Notes: generated by a model not told the origin, from the letters alone. A stretch of 64,000 nucleotides of DNA from Nitrospirota bacterium (GCA_029261135.1 JAJDBX010000065.1:1-64000); one strand, 5' to 3'; shown: positions 15,551 through 24,685, numbered from the stretch's first letter. A program made the numbers and translations.

Positions 15551-16399
15551 ATGAACAAGATTTTTGTGCGGGTTTATACCGCATTTATTGTGGGTTTGAC
15601 AGTGATTGGGATTGTGATGCTAATGGCCTCGAAACAGCCCGATAAAACAGAGGCCGTTCAAAAAAATCCGATCCATTCGGAGGAAGCGCCTAAAGATAAT
15701 CCGATGATTGTGATTCCCGCCGGTGATTTTATGATGGGCTCAGACAATGGCGGGGTCGATGAACAGCCAAAGCGCATGGTTTTTCTGGATACCTATGCAA
15801 TCCATCAATTTGAGGTGATGTACCATGAATATGGCGAATTTGTTGCAGCGACGGGGCACCGCGAGCCCTTGAACCGTTATGTGAAGGATATTCAGTTTTT
15901 TAATCACCCCAACCAACCTGCGATCTACGTCAGTTGGTTGGATGCCTATGAATATTGCAAATGGCGCGGTTTTCGACTGCCCAGCGAAGCAGAGTGGGAA
16001 AAGGCGGCCAGAGGAGCTGAGGGACTCGAATGGCCCTGGGTCGAAAAATTTGAACCGACATTTGCAAATTTTAAGGGAGAGGCGGATTTGGGTGTTTTTA
16101 CAATGACCGTAGGTTCTTATGAAAAAGATAAAAGCCCTTATGGCATCTATGACATGTCGGGTAATATTCGGGAATGGGTGCAAGATTGGTATGATGATCA
16201 GTATTACGGTAACGCCCCTCAAAAGAACCCCCTGGGGCCAGAACGGGGTGAAATGAAGGTATTAAGGGGGTCCTCATGGCGAGACTCTCTTTATTCTGGC
16301 AGAACAACAGGAAGACTTAAAATGATTCCCGGATATCGTTATGAAGCCGTCGGGTTTCGTTGTGCGAGGACTGTAGTTGATATAGGTGAGGGCTTTTAA
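15551..16399 (+). CDS. Membrane-anchored FGE/SUMF1-fold protein, active-site cysteines absent
   Basis: 282 residues. An N-terminal anchor (about 7-28) is followed by a complete FGE-sulfatase-type domain: PAGDFMMGSDNGGVDEQPKR, WLDAYEYCKWRGFRLPSEAEWEKAARG, MSGNIREWVQDWY, KVLRGSSWRDS and the terminal GFRCAR. In active formylglycine-generating enzymes the segment after GGSW carries two cysteines. Here it reads RDSLYSGR, with none. It is therefore more likely a binding or assembly protein than a formylglycine generator. It is divergent from the upstream oxidase gene and close to the oxidase operon. An ATG at 15530 would add seven residues but lacks a ribosome-binding site. Confidence 0.75.
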   Translation: MNKIFVRVYTAFIVGLTVIGIVMLMASKQPDKTEAVQKNPIHSEEAPKDNPMIVIPAGDFMMGSDNGGVDEQPKRMVFLDTYAIHQFEVMYHEYGEFVAATGHREPLNRYVKDIQFFNHPNQPAIYVSWLDAYEYCKWRGFRLPSEAEWEKAARGAEGLEWPWVEKFEPTFANFKGEADLGVFTMTVGSYEKDKSPYGIYDMSGNIREWVQDWYDDQYYGNAPQKNPLGPERGEMKVLRGSSWRDSLYSGRTTGRLKMIPGYRYEAVGFRCARTVVDIGEGF

Positions 16400-16409
16400 T
16401 CAGGGCAAT

Positions 16410-16553
16410 TCAAATAAGTTCAAGCCAATAAAGAAGGAAAAAAATGATCATTAGGCCATTAAAGATGAGGCCGACAATGATAAACAAATCAAAGAGCGGA
16501 GCGTTCTTATGAGAGTAATACGGGGCATCTTCGTGTTTTTCCGGCAATTTCAT
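16410..16553 (-). CDS. 47-residue single-pass membrane microprotein
   Basis: A short minus-strand gene with an excellent ribosome-binding site (AAGGAGG, eight bases before the ATG). The peptide starts MKLPEKHEDAPYYSHKNAPL. A hydrophobic helix of about 23 residues follows (FIIVGLIFNGLMIIFFLLYW) and the end is LELI. A charged, tyrosine-containing N-terminus plus one helix is the usual build of small oxidase subunits (CydX, CcoQ, CcoH types). It lies between the FGE-like gene and the oxidase operon. No family is recognised. Confidence 0.65.
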   Translation of the reverse strand: MKLPEKHEDAPYYSHKNAPLFDLFIIVGLIFNGLMIIFFLLYWLELI

Positions 16554-16648
16554 GCAGAAATCCTCCTTAATTTTTAAGGGGAATAAGTAATCATGTTTGC
16601 AGAGAGAAAGTCAAGTGTTTTGAGGTGAAGAATCTGAAGTTTATGGGC

Positions 16649-16677
16649 TTGACAATGGCTTTATTATGGGCTATATT
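16649..16677 (+). promoter_or_regulatory. Sigma-70-type promoter of the bd-like oxidase operon
   Basis: TTGACA (16649-16654) and TATATT (16672-16677) are separated by exactly 17 bases. The -35 is a perfect match and the -10 matches five of six. It points at the microprotein gene starting at 16734. On the minus strand TTGACT (complement of 16609-16614) could be the -35 of the divergent 47-residue gene. Confidence 0.75.
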
Positions 16678-16733
16678 TCCGACATTTCAGGCCACAAGTG
16701 AAGTATTTAATTAATTTGAGGGGGATGATAGTT

Positions 16734-16850
16734 ATGTCAGAAGAAATTCCTAAGGCCAATATTGGGAAAAAGCTATTTTGGGTGTCAGTCGCATTTTTAT
16801 GCTGGGTGAGCTGGTATACAATGCATGCACCAGCTGGATTTATTCATTAA
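16734..16850 (+). CDS. 38-residue single-pass membrane microprotein
   Basis: It starts at an ATG with GAGGGGGA about a dozen bases upstream and encodes MSEEIPKANIGKKLFWVSVA followed by FLCWVSWYTMHAPAGFIH. There is one membrane helix with a positively charged GKK at its start and His/Tyr/Trp near its end. It is the first gene after the consensus promoter of the oxidase operon. A small oxidase subunit or assembly factor is likely by position. No known family is recognised. Confidence 0.65.
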   Translation: MSEEIPKANIGKKLFWVSVAFLCWVSWYTMHAPAGFIH

Positions 16851-16940
16851 TCCGGTGAGTAAACTCTAAAGAGTATTAGGAAGTTTGTTTGTCGGATCAG
16901 CTTATTTTAATGAAATGAGCATAAAAAAGGGGTGAAGAAA

Positions 16941-17099
16941 ATGTCAGATGGTAATACACAAGCAAAAGTTGGCTTCGGCCAAAAGTTGGTAATGGGGGTA
17001 ATCTGTTTTGCCGGTGCCGCACTCTACTACTTGCTTTTCTTGAACTGGGTTCTTATGGGGCCAGCACAAAACCTCGACTACTTTTACGGATTTGGATAG
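16941..17099 (+). CDS. 52-residue single-pass membrane microprotein
   Basis: The ATG follows AAAAAGGGGTGAAGAAA, a good ribosome-binding context. The peptide has a polar start (MSDGNTQAKVGFGQK), one hydrophobic helix (LVMGVICFAGAALYYLLFL) and a short aromatic tail with WVLMGPAQ and YFYGFG. It is second in the oxidase operon, 77 bases before the CydA-like gene. The build matches small terminal-oxidase subunits. Function inferred only from build and place. Confidence 0.65.
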   Translation: MSDGNTQAKVGFGQKLVMGVICFAGAALYYLLFLNWVLMGPAQNLDYFYGFG

Positions 17100-17176
17100 A
17101 GATTGGCAATAAACCTTGGCTGCTTCCATAAAAATGGAACAGTTTTTTTTTGAAATTTCCTGAGGAGGATAACTTA

Positions 17177-19126
17177 ATGCTAAATGTATTTGGAGAGTCA
17201 AAGAAGAAGATAGGGGCACTGATCCTGCTGGGTATGTTCAGTTTTCTTGCACTTCTTCCATTCGCTCCAGTTGCTACATCTCTTGCACTGGCAGAAGAGG
17301 AAGCGGCTGTAGTAGAAGGAGAAGAGTCAGACGAACCCAAAATGGGAAAAGACGTCTTCTATAAAGAGGAGGGTGAGTTCGGGCCAATTTCGGGTCCTCC
17401 GGCCCCTACAATGGTTTATCCCGATGATTACGGTACGTATGGCGACTTTCAAAGTCGAACAATTATCTGGATATCCAATCAACAGCATCTTTACTTTGGA
17501 AGTTTTGTATTAGCGGTTCCCATGTTTGTATGGGTGATGGAGTTGATCGGTATTATGATCACCCAAAAAGGAGACGCGAAGCTTGGTAAGAAATTTGATG
17601 ATCTTGCGCATGAAATGATGAAGATTAGTTTGACCGCCTATTCTGTGACAGCCATTTTGGGCGGAATTTTGATCTTTTCTTTTCTTGCCTTGTATCCAGG
17701 ATTTTTTAGATATTTGTCGGGGATTTTTAGGCCTGTCATGCATATTTACGCCTTGCTCTTTATCCTAGAGAGTGGCGTCTTGTACGTTTATTACTATGGA
17801 TGGGATGCAATGAATGATCGCTGTGGAGACTGGAAGTGGGGCCATTTGGCGCTAGGCACAGTCTTGAATGCGGTCGGTATCGCGCTGATGGTCATGGCGA
17901 ACACCTGGGTGAGTTTTATGATGTCACCCGCGGGTGTGGATGCGGAAGGCCATTTTCTCGGAGATATCTGGAAGGTCATGCACAACCCACTAATGGTTCC
18001 CGTTGTGGTTCATCGTATTCTGGGTAATGCGGCATTCGGCGGTGGTGTGGTGGCGGCTTACGCTTCCTTTAGATTTCTCTCCGCAAAAACGCCCGAAGAA
18101 AAAGGTCATTATGACTGGATGAGCTACATCGCCATGTTTATGGGGATTCTCGCGCTGATCCCGCTCCCCTTTGCGGGTTATTGGTTGATGAGAGAGATTT
18201 ATGGATACCGTCAGCAGATGGGGATTACCTTGATGGGAGGATTGTTGGCCTGGGTGTTTATCATGCAGGCAACGATGATTGCAACCCTCTTCATTACAGT
18301 GAACTACTACCTCTTTCAGGCGATGGGAAGAATGCCGGGCTCTGAAAGGTATTACCCCGCCTTTAAATTTCTTCTGGCCATTCTGGTTGTCTCTACGATT
18401 TCTTGGTTGACACCGCATACCTTAGTGATGACGCCTGCCGAATTGAAAGCGATGGGGGGTGCGCAGCATCCAGTTGTTGGAAACTACGGGGTGATGTCGG
18501 CAAAAAATACAGCGATTAACTGTATGATTACAACAACCGTGGTCACCTTCATGATTTATCAGCGGTGCAACGTGAATCTTAAGGTGCCGTGGGCCTGGAA
18601 GGGAAATATATTTCTCGGTTTTCTGATCAGTATGGCGTATGTCAATATCCTGTTCTTAGGTGTCTATGGGTACTATATTCCTGCGAACGTCAGAATTGGA
18701 CTTTCAGTGCCGCAGGTGGCATCGACATTGACCGTTCTTTTTGTCGGTGTAACGGTGAACCTGAAGATGCTCAAGGGCGCAGAGCCGGTTGGGGAAATCC
18801 AATGGGGAAAGATGTCTGTCCGGGGAGCCTATGCGCTTTTTATGTTGGCAGTCGCCTTTACATGGACAATGGCTGTGATGGGTTATCTTCGCTCGTCTGT
18901 TCGCCTCCATTGGCATGTGAATGAGATCCTTCGTGACAATTCCCCTTGGGCATTTACGAATCCGCTCGGTTACGCTGGAAATATTAACTCATTGAATGTT
19001 CTTCTGTTCTGGACAATGCTGCTCTTCGTTTTCTGGCTGAGTGCGCTTGCGACTGCTGGTAAGAAGAAGGTAGAAGCAGAGGAAGCTGCAACAGCAGGAA
19101 CAGCTGTCCCAGCAGGAAGTCACTAA
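17177..19126 (+). CDS. bd-like oxidase subunit I (CydA-like), operon copy
   Basis: 649 residues. A signal-type N-terminus ends near LALAEEE. A periplasmic segment with ISGPPAPTMVYP follows, then about 13 membrane helices. Candidate heme ligands lie in NQQHLYFGSF, VVHRILGN and the late LHWHVNEIL. The GSERYYPAF and KAMGGAQHPVVGNYG loops are shared with the paralog at 13.5 kb. Bd-family proteins oxidise quinol or cytochrome c and reduce oxygen. Long 13-14-helix relatives are known from Nitrospira, but their substrate is unsettled. The ATG at 17177 follows GGAGG by eight bases. Three cytochrome genes follow, and CydB is absent. Confidence 0.8.
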   Translation: MLNVFGESKKKIGALILLGMFSFLALLPFAPVATSLALAEEEAAVVEGEESDEPKMGKDVFYKEEGEFGPISGPPAPTMVYPDDYGTYGDFQSRTIIWISNQQHLYFGSFVLAVPMFVWVMELIGIMITQKGDAKLGKKFDDLAHEMMKISLTAYSVTAILGGILIFSFLALYPGFFRYLSGIFRPVMHIYALLFILESGVLYVYYYGWDAMNDRCGDWKWGHLALGTVLNAVGIALMVMANTWVSFMMSPAGVDAEGHFLGDIWKVMHNPLMVPVVVHRILGNAAFGGGVVAAYASFRFLSAKTPEEKGHYDWMSYIAMFMGILALIPLPFAGYWLMREIYGYRQQMGITLMGGLLAWVFIMQATMIATLFITVNYYLFQAMGRMPGSERYYPAFKFLLAILVVSTISWLTPHTLVMTPAELKAMGGAQHPVVGNYGVMSAKNTAINCMITTTVVTFMIYQRCNVNLKVPWAWKGNIFLGFLISMAYVNILFLGVYGYYIPANVRIGLSVPQVASTLTVLFVGVTVNLKMLKGAEPVGEIQWGKMSVRGAYALFMLAVAFTWTMAVMGYLRSSVRLHWHVNEILRDNSPWAFTNPLGYAGNINSLNVLLFWTMLLFVFWLSALATAGKKKVEAEEAATAGTAVPAGSH

Positions 19127-19199
19127 CGGATAACTGTTGTTGAGATGGGGGCCGGAAAATCGGCCCCCATCAAATGAAAGAGGGGAATAGGAGAAATAA

Positions 19200-20468
19200 A
19201 TGGCTAAGAAAAAAGGTGCAGGAATAATCGTATTTAAGGTTGCTCTTTGGTACATCACCATTTTGTCCATTTTTGCGGCATATACCAACTGGCTGCCTCA
19301 AATTCGGGGGGATGCTCCCGAGGCGGCTGAGGCGATTGATGTGAGTAATGTAACACCGGAAGATCTCCAGAGTATGGGAGAGCAAATTATTTTTGGATCA
19401 CATGATCCACTGGGCATGTTGGCCAGAGGGGAAGGGCCCATCGGAAAAGGTCAGTGTCCGCTCTGTCACAGATTCTTCATGGAGCAAAAAGCGGATCGTT
19501 GCCCGAACCTGATTGCGCTTAAAACAGAACCGCAAAAATTACTCCAGGTTAGTGAAGAAGAGCGTTCGCATGAAAGAGTCAAAGAACCACGGTATGAAGA
19601 ATTTAAAAAATTACATGCGAATGGTGAGAAAAACTCAGGGCACATCCCTCATGCTGAAACAGGTGGCCAGTATTTGATCGAATCAGAATATTGCCCCAAC
19701 TGTTTTGTGGTGGAAGGCTTTGGCTTGAAGGGGACAAATGATACTGAAAGCCCCATGCCGATCATTGACAAACCCCCGATTTTGTTGGTCGATACAGAAA
19801 TTGTCTCAGTGGTGAGCTTCCTTCAAATGCGGGATGATGCCAGTAAGTGGACTGCAAAGGATTCATGGGAAGAGTATTTTGGTAAAGACCTTGCTTCTGC
19901 AGCTGGAGATGAAGAACCCGTAGAAGAGAAGCCTGCAGGTCCGCCAGTTGCGCTCGGATCAGAAACCGCTGAAGAAATTGTGACAAAAATGACCTGTTAT
20001 GCCTGTCACAAGATTCCAGGCATCTCTGTTGCGAAAACAGGCGCCATCGGGCCTTTATTGATTGAGGGATCCAGCGCGAAACGTCGCATTAAATCTCCGG
20101 AATATAAGGCGGCGATGAAAGCGGGGACGGCTCATGCGACGACGCCTCGTGAATACATCATCGAATCGATTATGGATCCCAGCGCATTTATTGTCCCGGG
20201 ATTTGTAGATGACATGCTAAAGGATTTTAGGCATAAATTTACGGTTTCCGGTTTGGATGTCTTGGTGGATCATCTGATCGCGCAAGATGAAGCTGCGGCT
20301 ATTGCAGATGGTCTGGATCGCCTTGCAAATGAAAAAGAAGGCCCCATTAAAAAACCTGAAGCAAAACTTGAAACCGGTGAAGCATTTGCCAAGAATAAGC
20401 CATTAGGTGAAGGTGTTCAGATCTCTCGTTCTATGAAAGATAGCTCAACCTTTATTGGCTTAAATTAA
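19200..20468 (+). CDS. Diheme c-type cytochrome of the oxidase operon
   Basis: 422 residues. An N-terminal membrane anchor (about 9-31) leads to a periplasmic domain with heme sites CPLCH (86-90) and CYACH (266-270). A central YCPNCFVVEGFG block has a CxxC without histidine, as in the paralog at 7.4-8.5 kb. An acidic linker (EEPVEEKPAG) separates the halves. It should take electrons in the periplasm and hand them to, or receive them from, the CydA-like subunit encoded 74 bases upstream. Confidence 0.88.
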   Translation: MAKKKGAGIIVFKVALWYITILSIFAAYTNWLPQIRGDAPEAAEAIDVSNVTPEDLQSMGEQIIFGSHDPLGMLARGEGPIGKGQCPLCHRFFMEQKADRCPNLIALKTEPQKLLQVSEEERSHERVKEPRYEEFKKLHANGEKNSGHIPHAETGGQYLIESEYCPNCFVVEGFGLKGTNDTESPMPIIDKPPILLVDTEIVSVVSFLQMRDDASKWTAKDSWEEYFGKDLASAAGDEEPVEEKPAGPPVALGSETAEEIVTKMTCYACHKIPGISVAKTGAIGPLLIEGSSAKRRIKSPEYKAAMKAGTAHATTPREYIIESIMDPSAFIVPGFVDDMLKDFRHKFTVSGLDVLVDHLIAQDEAAAIADGLDRLANEKEGPIKKPEAKLETGEAFAKNKPLGEGVQISRSMKDSSTFIGLN

Positions 20469-20495
20469 GAATTGAAATAAGGAGGCAGACTAATT

Positions 20496-21506
20496 ATGAG
20501 TAAGTATATAAACAAGGCTGTGTTTGCCCAAGTCTTGGCGCTGATCTTGGTGATCTTGGCTGTTCCAATGATGGCTTGGGCAGGTGGCGGCGGCGGCCCC
20601 TTTTCGGCAGGAACATTTTCTGCTATCCAAGTCGGTCTCGTCTTATTTGCGGTTATTTCGGCTTGGCTGCTTAAAGGAAAAATGGGACTTCCCATGCCGA
20701 AGCTGATTCAAGCGCCACTTTTGTGGGTGATTTGTTATGTCGGTTTTCGTATCATTTTGACTCCGCCGATCCCATTTTCATTGCTGGCAATGTATATGGG
20801 GGTCTGTACGGTGGCGATCTTCTTGTATTGTTCACTGACAACACCTTCATGGGAAGAGTTTTCTCATCCCATTGCAGTGATGTTGCGAGAAGATCACGGC
20901 ACAGCAAAGCTAAGCCGCTACGCAACATTTTTAATCGTGCCAGGCTTGATTGCATTTCAAACCTATAGCCAAATGCTCCCGTCATTTGGTGAGCCGATTG
21001 AGTTGAGGACGGTGCATCCGGCACCACCTGCAAGTATAAATCTTCATAAGAAGACCTATAATCTTCAAACGGCCGAAAATCCATTTCGTGTTGGTGAGGA
21101 TGGGAATTACTTGAAGGTGGGTGACGAAGCCCAATATTTTGGAGGAAATGCATGGACAGGGGATGTCCCGAAATTCCTTCAACAAGTCCAACAAGGTGGT
21201 ACTGTCTTTTTTGGTACAGCTGGTTGTTTTTTCTGTCATGGAGATAACCTTGATGGTAAAGGCCCCTTCTCTTTTGCCTTTAACCCGATTCCAGCAAACT
21301 TCGCTGATCCAGGAACCATTTCTCAGCTACAAGAAACCTTTGTATTCTGGCGAGTGGCAAAAGGTGGTCCGGATCTTTCCCGTGAAGCATTTCCTTGGGC
21401 ATCCGCAATGCCTCCGTGGGAGAAACATTTAACCACAAACGAAATCTGGAAGGTGATTATCTTCGAATACTGGCATACAGGGTTCTTTCCAAGAACATGG
21501 GGTTAA
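20496..21506 (+). CDS. Polytopic membrane protein with one heme c site
   Basis: 336 residues. The N-terminal half has about five hydrophobic segments (10-30, 42-60, 72-90, 96-114, 141-158), the first perhaps a cleaved signal ending AWAGGGGG. The C-terminal half is a small periplasmic cytochrome domain with CFFCH at 244-248, a GKGPFSF loop and a candidate methionine ligand in ASAMPPWEKH near 309. It follows the diheme cytochrome by 27 bases behind a GGAGG site. It is likely a structural and electron-transfer subunit joining the oxidase to the soluble cytochrome encoded next. Confidence 0.8.
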   Translation: MSKYINKAVFAQVLALILVILAVPMMAWAGGGGGPFSAGTFSAIQVGLVLFAVISAWLLKGKMGLPMPKLIQAPLLWVICYVGFRIILTPPIPFSLLAMYMGVCTVAIFLYCSLTTPSWEEFSHPIAVMLREDHGTAKLSRYATFLIVPGLIAFQTYSQMLPSFGEPIELRTVHPAPPASINLHKKTYNLQTAENPFRVGEDGNYLKVGDEAQYFGGNAWTGDVPKFLQQVQQGGTVFFGTAGCFFCHGDNLDGKGPFSFAFNPIPANFADPGTISQLQETFVFWRVAKGGPDLSREAFPWASAMPPWEKHLTTNEIWKVIIFEYWHTGFFPRTWG

Positions 21507-21560
21507 TCATTCATCAGAATATGTTATCCCATAGTCTTGGAATGATACTTGAGAGGGGGA

Positions 21561-23348
21561 ATGAAAAAAATGATAGATAAGATTGGACAAAAGAGGGCTG
21601 GAATTGGCCTCAAAGGCGCAATCTTTGGATTGGGCGCCGTCGTAACAGCTGCATTCGTCATCGGCACAGCTGGTCTCGCCAGCGCACAAGTCTTCAGTGT
21701 TGCACCTGCACCCAAAGAACCATCACCCGGGACATACAAGCCAGGGACGCTTGCAGGGAGTGTCGATGCGGGTAAGGGCGTATATTTTAGAAAGTGCGTC
21801 TGGTGTCACGGACCGGATGGTGCAGGAGACGGGCCTTCCGCAATTCGTTTGGCGACAAAACCCAGGAATTTTAACCAGGGAACCTTTAAAATTCGCCACA
21901 CGGGGAGTGGTGAGTTGCCTACCGACGAAGATCTCTTCAACACGGTGACGCACGGACTTCCAGGATCAGTGATGCCTGCATGGGGTTCGATTCTTACTGA
22001 ACAAGAACGAATCGACGTCGTCACTTTTATCAAAAAAGAGTTGGTCAAGGATCGGGAATTTGATGATCCTGATGAGGAAATCACCGTCATTAGTTATGGA
22101 ACGCAAATTCCATCATCTCCTGAGAGTATTGAACAGGGCCGTGACATTTTTATGAACAAAGCTAAATGTGTTGAATGTCATGGTGTCGAAGGACGTGGAA
22201 ACGGAAATTTGAGCCAAAGAGGAGACTGGGGTTTTCCAATTTTTCCGGCAAATCTTCAAAAGCCCTGGAATTTAAGGGGGAACCGTCGCGATCCCTACAA
22301 CCCGAGAAATATTTTTCGTGAAGTTTCGACAGGCTTAAATGGAACGCCGATGCCTTCGTTTGCAGAAGAGCTTTCAGAAGAAGAGAGATGGCATGTGGCC
22401 AACTTCGTGATGTCTTTAACCACGGTGAAACGTCCTTTGGATCCTGAAACAAGCAAACCTGCGATTGGATTTGTCATTAAGTCTAGGTATGTTGAGGAAG
22501 GCGGGCTTCCGAGTGATGCGAGTGATGAAAAATGGGCGGTCGTCCCGCCTCAGTATGTCGGATTGGCCAGTCAGATTATTCAGCCGCCTCGACATTTTCT
22601 AAGGACCATTGACGATATTCGTGTCCGTTCTCTCTACAACGATGCAGAGGTTGTGATCCTTTTAGAGTGGGATGACCGGACTGAAAGTATGCGGGATGAG
22701 AGTGGAGAAGCCAAGTATGATTATAAAAGGCTTTCATCCATCGCATTTCCAGCCATTAACACGGATCAGTACACTCACGAAAACGATAACAAACGTGGTC
22801 CTTTAAAGGATGTGAATCCTGAGCCTGTGGGTGTTTACAATGATGGGATTGCCATTCAGTTTGCCCAGAAATGGCAAGAGCTCTCCTCGCCCCAAAAACC
22901 CTACTTTATTCACGGGGACAAAAAAAATGGTGTGGATATCTGGAAATGGCAATCTGATGGCACGATCGAAGAAATTGAAGGTCACGGGATGGGCACTTTA
23001 GAAACCCGTGCTGATACAAATGTCAAAGTTCCATTTGCAAAATGGAACAATGGACGGTGGCAGGTTATCATCAAAAGAGCAATGCTGACTGAAGATAAAG
23101 AAAAGTCTGCACAGCTTGAGTCCGGTCAAAACATTCCCATGACATTTTTCGCATGGGATGGTGATGCCGGTGAAGTTGACGGACGAATGGCGCTTTCAAC
23201 ATTTTACTACTTGATGATGGAGCCACCCATTCCGAATACAGTCTACATCGTTCCTCCGATTGTCTTTTTCGTATTGATTGGCTTACTCTTCTGGGCGAGA
23301 GCCGCAGCAATTCAATACAAAAAAGATCACGAAGGAGAAGAAGGCTAA
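21561..23348 (+). CDS. Diheme cytochrome c with EB_dh-like heme b domain
   Basis: 595 residues. The signal ends near LASAQ. The first cytochrome c domain has CVWCH (79-83) with a Met ligand in GSVMPAWG. The second has CVECH (203-207) with GTPMPSF. From about 310 an ethylbenzene-dehydrogenase/DMSO-reductase-gamma-type beta domain binds heme b in known relatives. A C-terminal membrane anchor (about 563-582) ends in a basic tail. This combination would connect c-type and b-type hemes within one chain. The ATG at 21561 follows GAGAGGGGGA; a TTG at 21549 overlaps that site, and the next ATG (21570) is possible. Last gene of the oxidase operon. Confidence 0.82.
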   Translation: MKKMIDKIGQKRAGIGLKGAIFGLGAVVTAAFVIGTAGLASAQVFSVAPAPKEPSPGTYKPGTLAGSVDAGKGVYFRKCVWCHGPDGAGDGPSAIRLATKPRNFNQGTFKIRHTGSGELPTDEDLFNTVTHGLPGSVMPAWGSILTEQERIDVVTFIKKELVKDREFDDPDEEITVISYGTQIPSSPESIEQGRDIFMNKAKCVECHGVEGRGNGNLSQRGDWGFPIFPANLQKPWNLRGNRRDPYNPRNIFREVSTGLNGTPMPSFAEELSEEERWHVANFVMSLTTVKRPLDPETSKPAIGFVIKSRYVEEGGLPSDASDEKWAVVPPQYVGLASQIIQPPRHFLRTIDDIRVRSLYNDAEVVILLEWDDRTESMRDESGEAKYDYKRLSSIAFPAINTDQYTHENDNKRGPLKDVNPEPVGVYNDGIAIQFAQKWQELSSPQKPYFIHGDKKNGVDIWKWQSDGTIEEIEGHGMGTLETRADTNVKVPFAKWNNGRWQVIIKRAMLTEDKEKSAQLESGQNIPMTFFAWDGDAGEVDGRMALSTFYYLMMEPPIPNTVYIVPPIVFFVLIGLLFWARAAAIQYKKDHEGEEG

Positions 23349-23369
23349 GTCAGAACTTAAATCCTGACT

Positions 23370-23413
23370 AAAAAGGGTGGAATCCTGAAATAAAGGTTTC
23401 CACCCTTTTTTTT
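23370..23413 (+). terminator. Intrinsic terminator of the oxidase operon
   Basis: AAAAAGGGTGGAA and TTCCACCCTTTTT form a perfect 13-bp stem with a 15-base loop, followed by further T residues, 22 bases after the stop at 23348. Confidence 0.9.
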
Positions 23414-23533
23414 GTTTAATGTCAACAAATAAGAAATATTCACGTCAATACAAAGGTATATTTTTTACATTAAGCTTGGGTTAATATTATAGGTGTTGTT
23501 TAGGTAAGATATTGTATTATGTAGGAGGATTTT

Positions 23534-24685
23534 ATGAATCAGCAAGATTTTTTATTTACATCTGAGTCTGTCACTGAAGGTCATCCAGATAAGATTGCGG
23601 ATCAAATCTCCGATGCTGTTTTAGATGCGATTATTAAAGACGATCCCGATTGTCGTGTGGCCTGTGAAGCCTTTGTGACGACAGGCCTCGCCTTTGTCGC
23701 AGGAGAAATTACCACATCATGTTATGTCGAGATTTCCGATATTGTAAGAGAAACCATTAAAAATATCGGGTATACAAGAGCTAAATTTGGGTTCGATTTT
23801 GAAACCTGTGGTGTGATGACTTCTATTCACAATCAATCACCAGATATTGCCATGGGCGTTGACCCTGGAGGGGCCGGTGATCAAGGTTTGATGTTTGGTT
23901 ATGCGACCAATGAAACCCCAGAATTAATGCCGATGCCCATTATGTTAGCGCATAAATTAACAAAACGGCTTGCAGTGGTACGTAAAGAGGGGATCCTGCC
24001 ATATTTAAGGCCCGATGGAAAATCCCAAGTCACAATTGAATACCGAAATGGTAAACCCGTTAGAATTTCTACTGTTGTCATCTCAACGCAGCATAGTCCA
24101 AATACAACACTTGGAGAATTAAGAGAAGATATTATCGAGAAAGTGATCCTGCCTGTGCTTCCAAAAGAATTGCTTGATGAAGATAATATCATCTACCATA
24201 TCAACCCGACGGGACGATTTGTGATGGGTGGCCCACAAGGAGATGCGGGATTAACAGGTCGAAAAATTATTGTAGATACTTATGGGGGTGTCGGGAGTCA
24301 TGGTGGTGGTGCATTTTCCGGGAAAGATCCCTCAAAGGTGGATCGATCCGCATCATATATGGCTCGGCACATTGCAAAAAATCTCGTTGCGGCAGAATTA
24401 GCGGATCGCTGCGAAGTGCAATTGGCCTATGCCATTGGTGTTGCAGATCCGGTTTCAATTTTAATTGATGCAAAAGGAACGGCTAAAATTTCTCAAGAGA
24501 AATTGGTTAAACTGGTGAGGGAGTTTTTCCCCATGTCGCCCAGAGGCATTATCGATCATTTAAACCTTAAAAGGCCTATTTATCTTAAGACAGCCGCATA
24601 CGGTCATTTTGGTCGGAATGAACCGGAATTTACTTGGGAAAATACCGATATGTCCGCTAGATTAAAAAATGCGGCTGAGAGATAG
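23534..24685 (+). CDS. metK: S-adenosylmethionine synthetase
   Basis: 383 residues, normal for MetK. Visible motifs: [25 protein letters not shown] (positions 7-31, read in two parts), the FDFETCGVM substrate region, [12 protein letters not shown], the [23 protein letters not shown] motif and [17 protein letters not shown]. It makes SAM from methionine and ATP in the cytoplasm. The ATG follows TAGGAGG. The 120-bp leader is AT-rich, and I could not fit a SAM riboswitch to it. With ahcY next, it forms an activated-methyl-cycle pair. Confidence 0.98.
   Translation: MNQQDFLFTSESVTEGHPDKIADQISDAVLDAIIKDDPDCRVACEAFVTTGLAFVAGEITTSCYVEISDIVRETIKNIGYTRAKFGFDFETCGVMTSIHNQSPDIAMGVDPGGAGDQGLMFGYATNETPELMPMPIMLAHKLTKRLAVVRKEGILPYLRPDGKSQVTIEYRNGKPVRISTVVISTQHSPNTTLGELREDIIEKVILPVLPKELLDEDNIIYHINPTGRFVMGGPQGDAGLTGRKIIVDTYGGVGSHGGGAFSGKDPSKVDRSASYMARHIAKNLVAAELADRCEVQLAYAIGVADPVSILIDAKGTAKISQEKLVKLVREFFPMSPRGIIDHLNLKRPIYLKTAAYGHFGRNEPEFTWENTDMSARLKNAAER

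Noticed and set aside
17794-18418. Minus-strand frames inside the CydA-like gene
   Set aside because: They are shadows of membrane-helix codons in the oxidase gene.
23414-23533. SAM riboswitch ahead of metK
   Set aside because: A leader of about 120 bases follows the upstream terminator. It is too AT-rich, and I could not place the conserved SAM-I core or a terminator hairpin in it.
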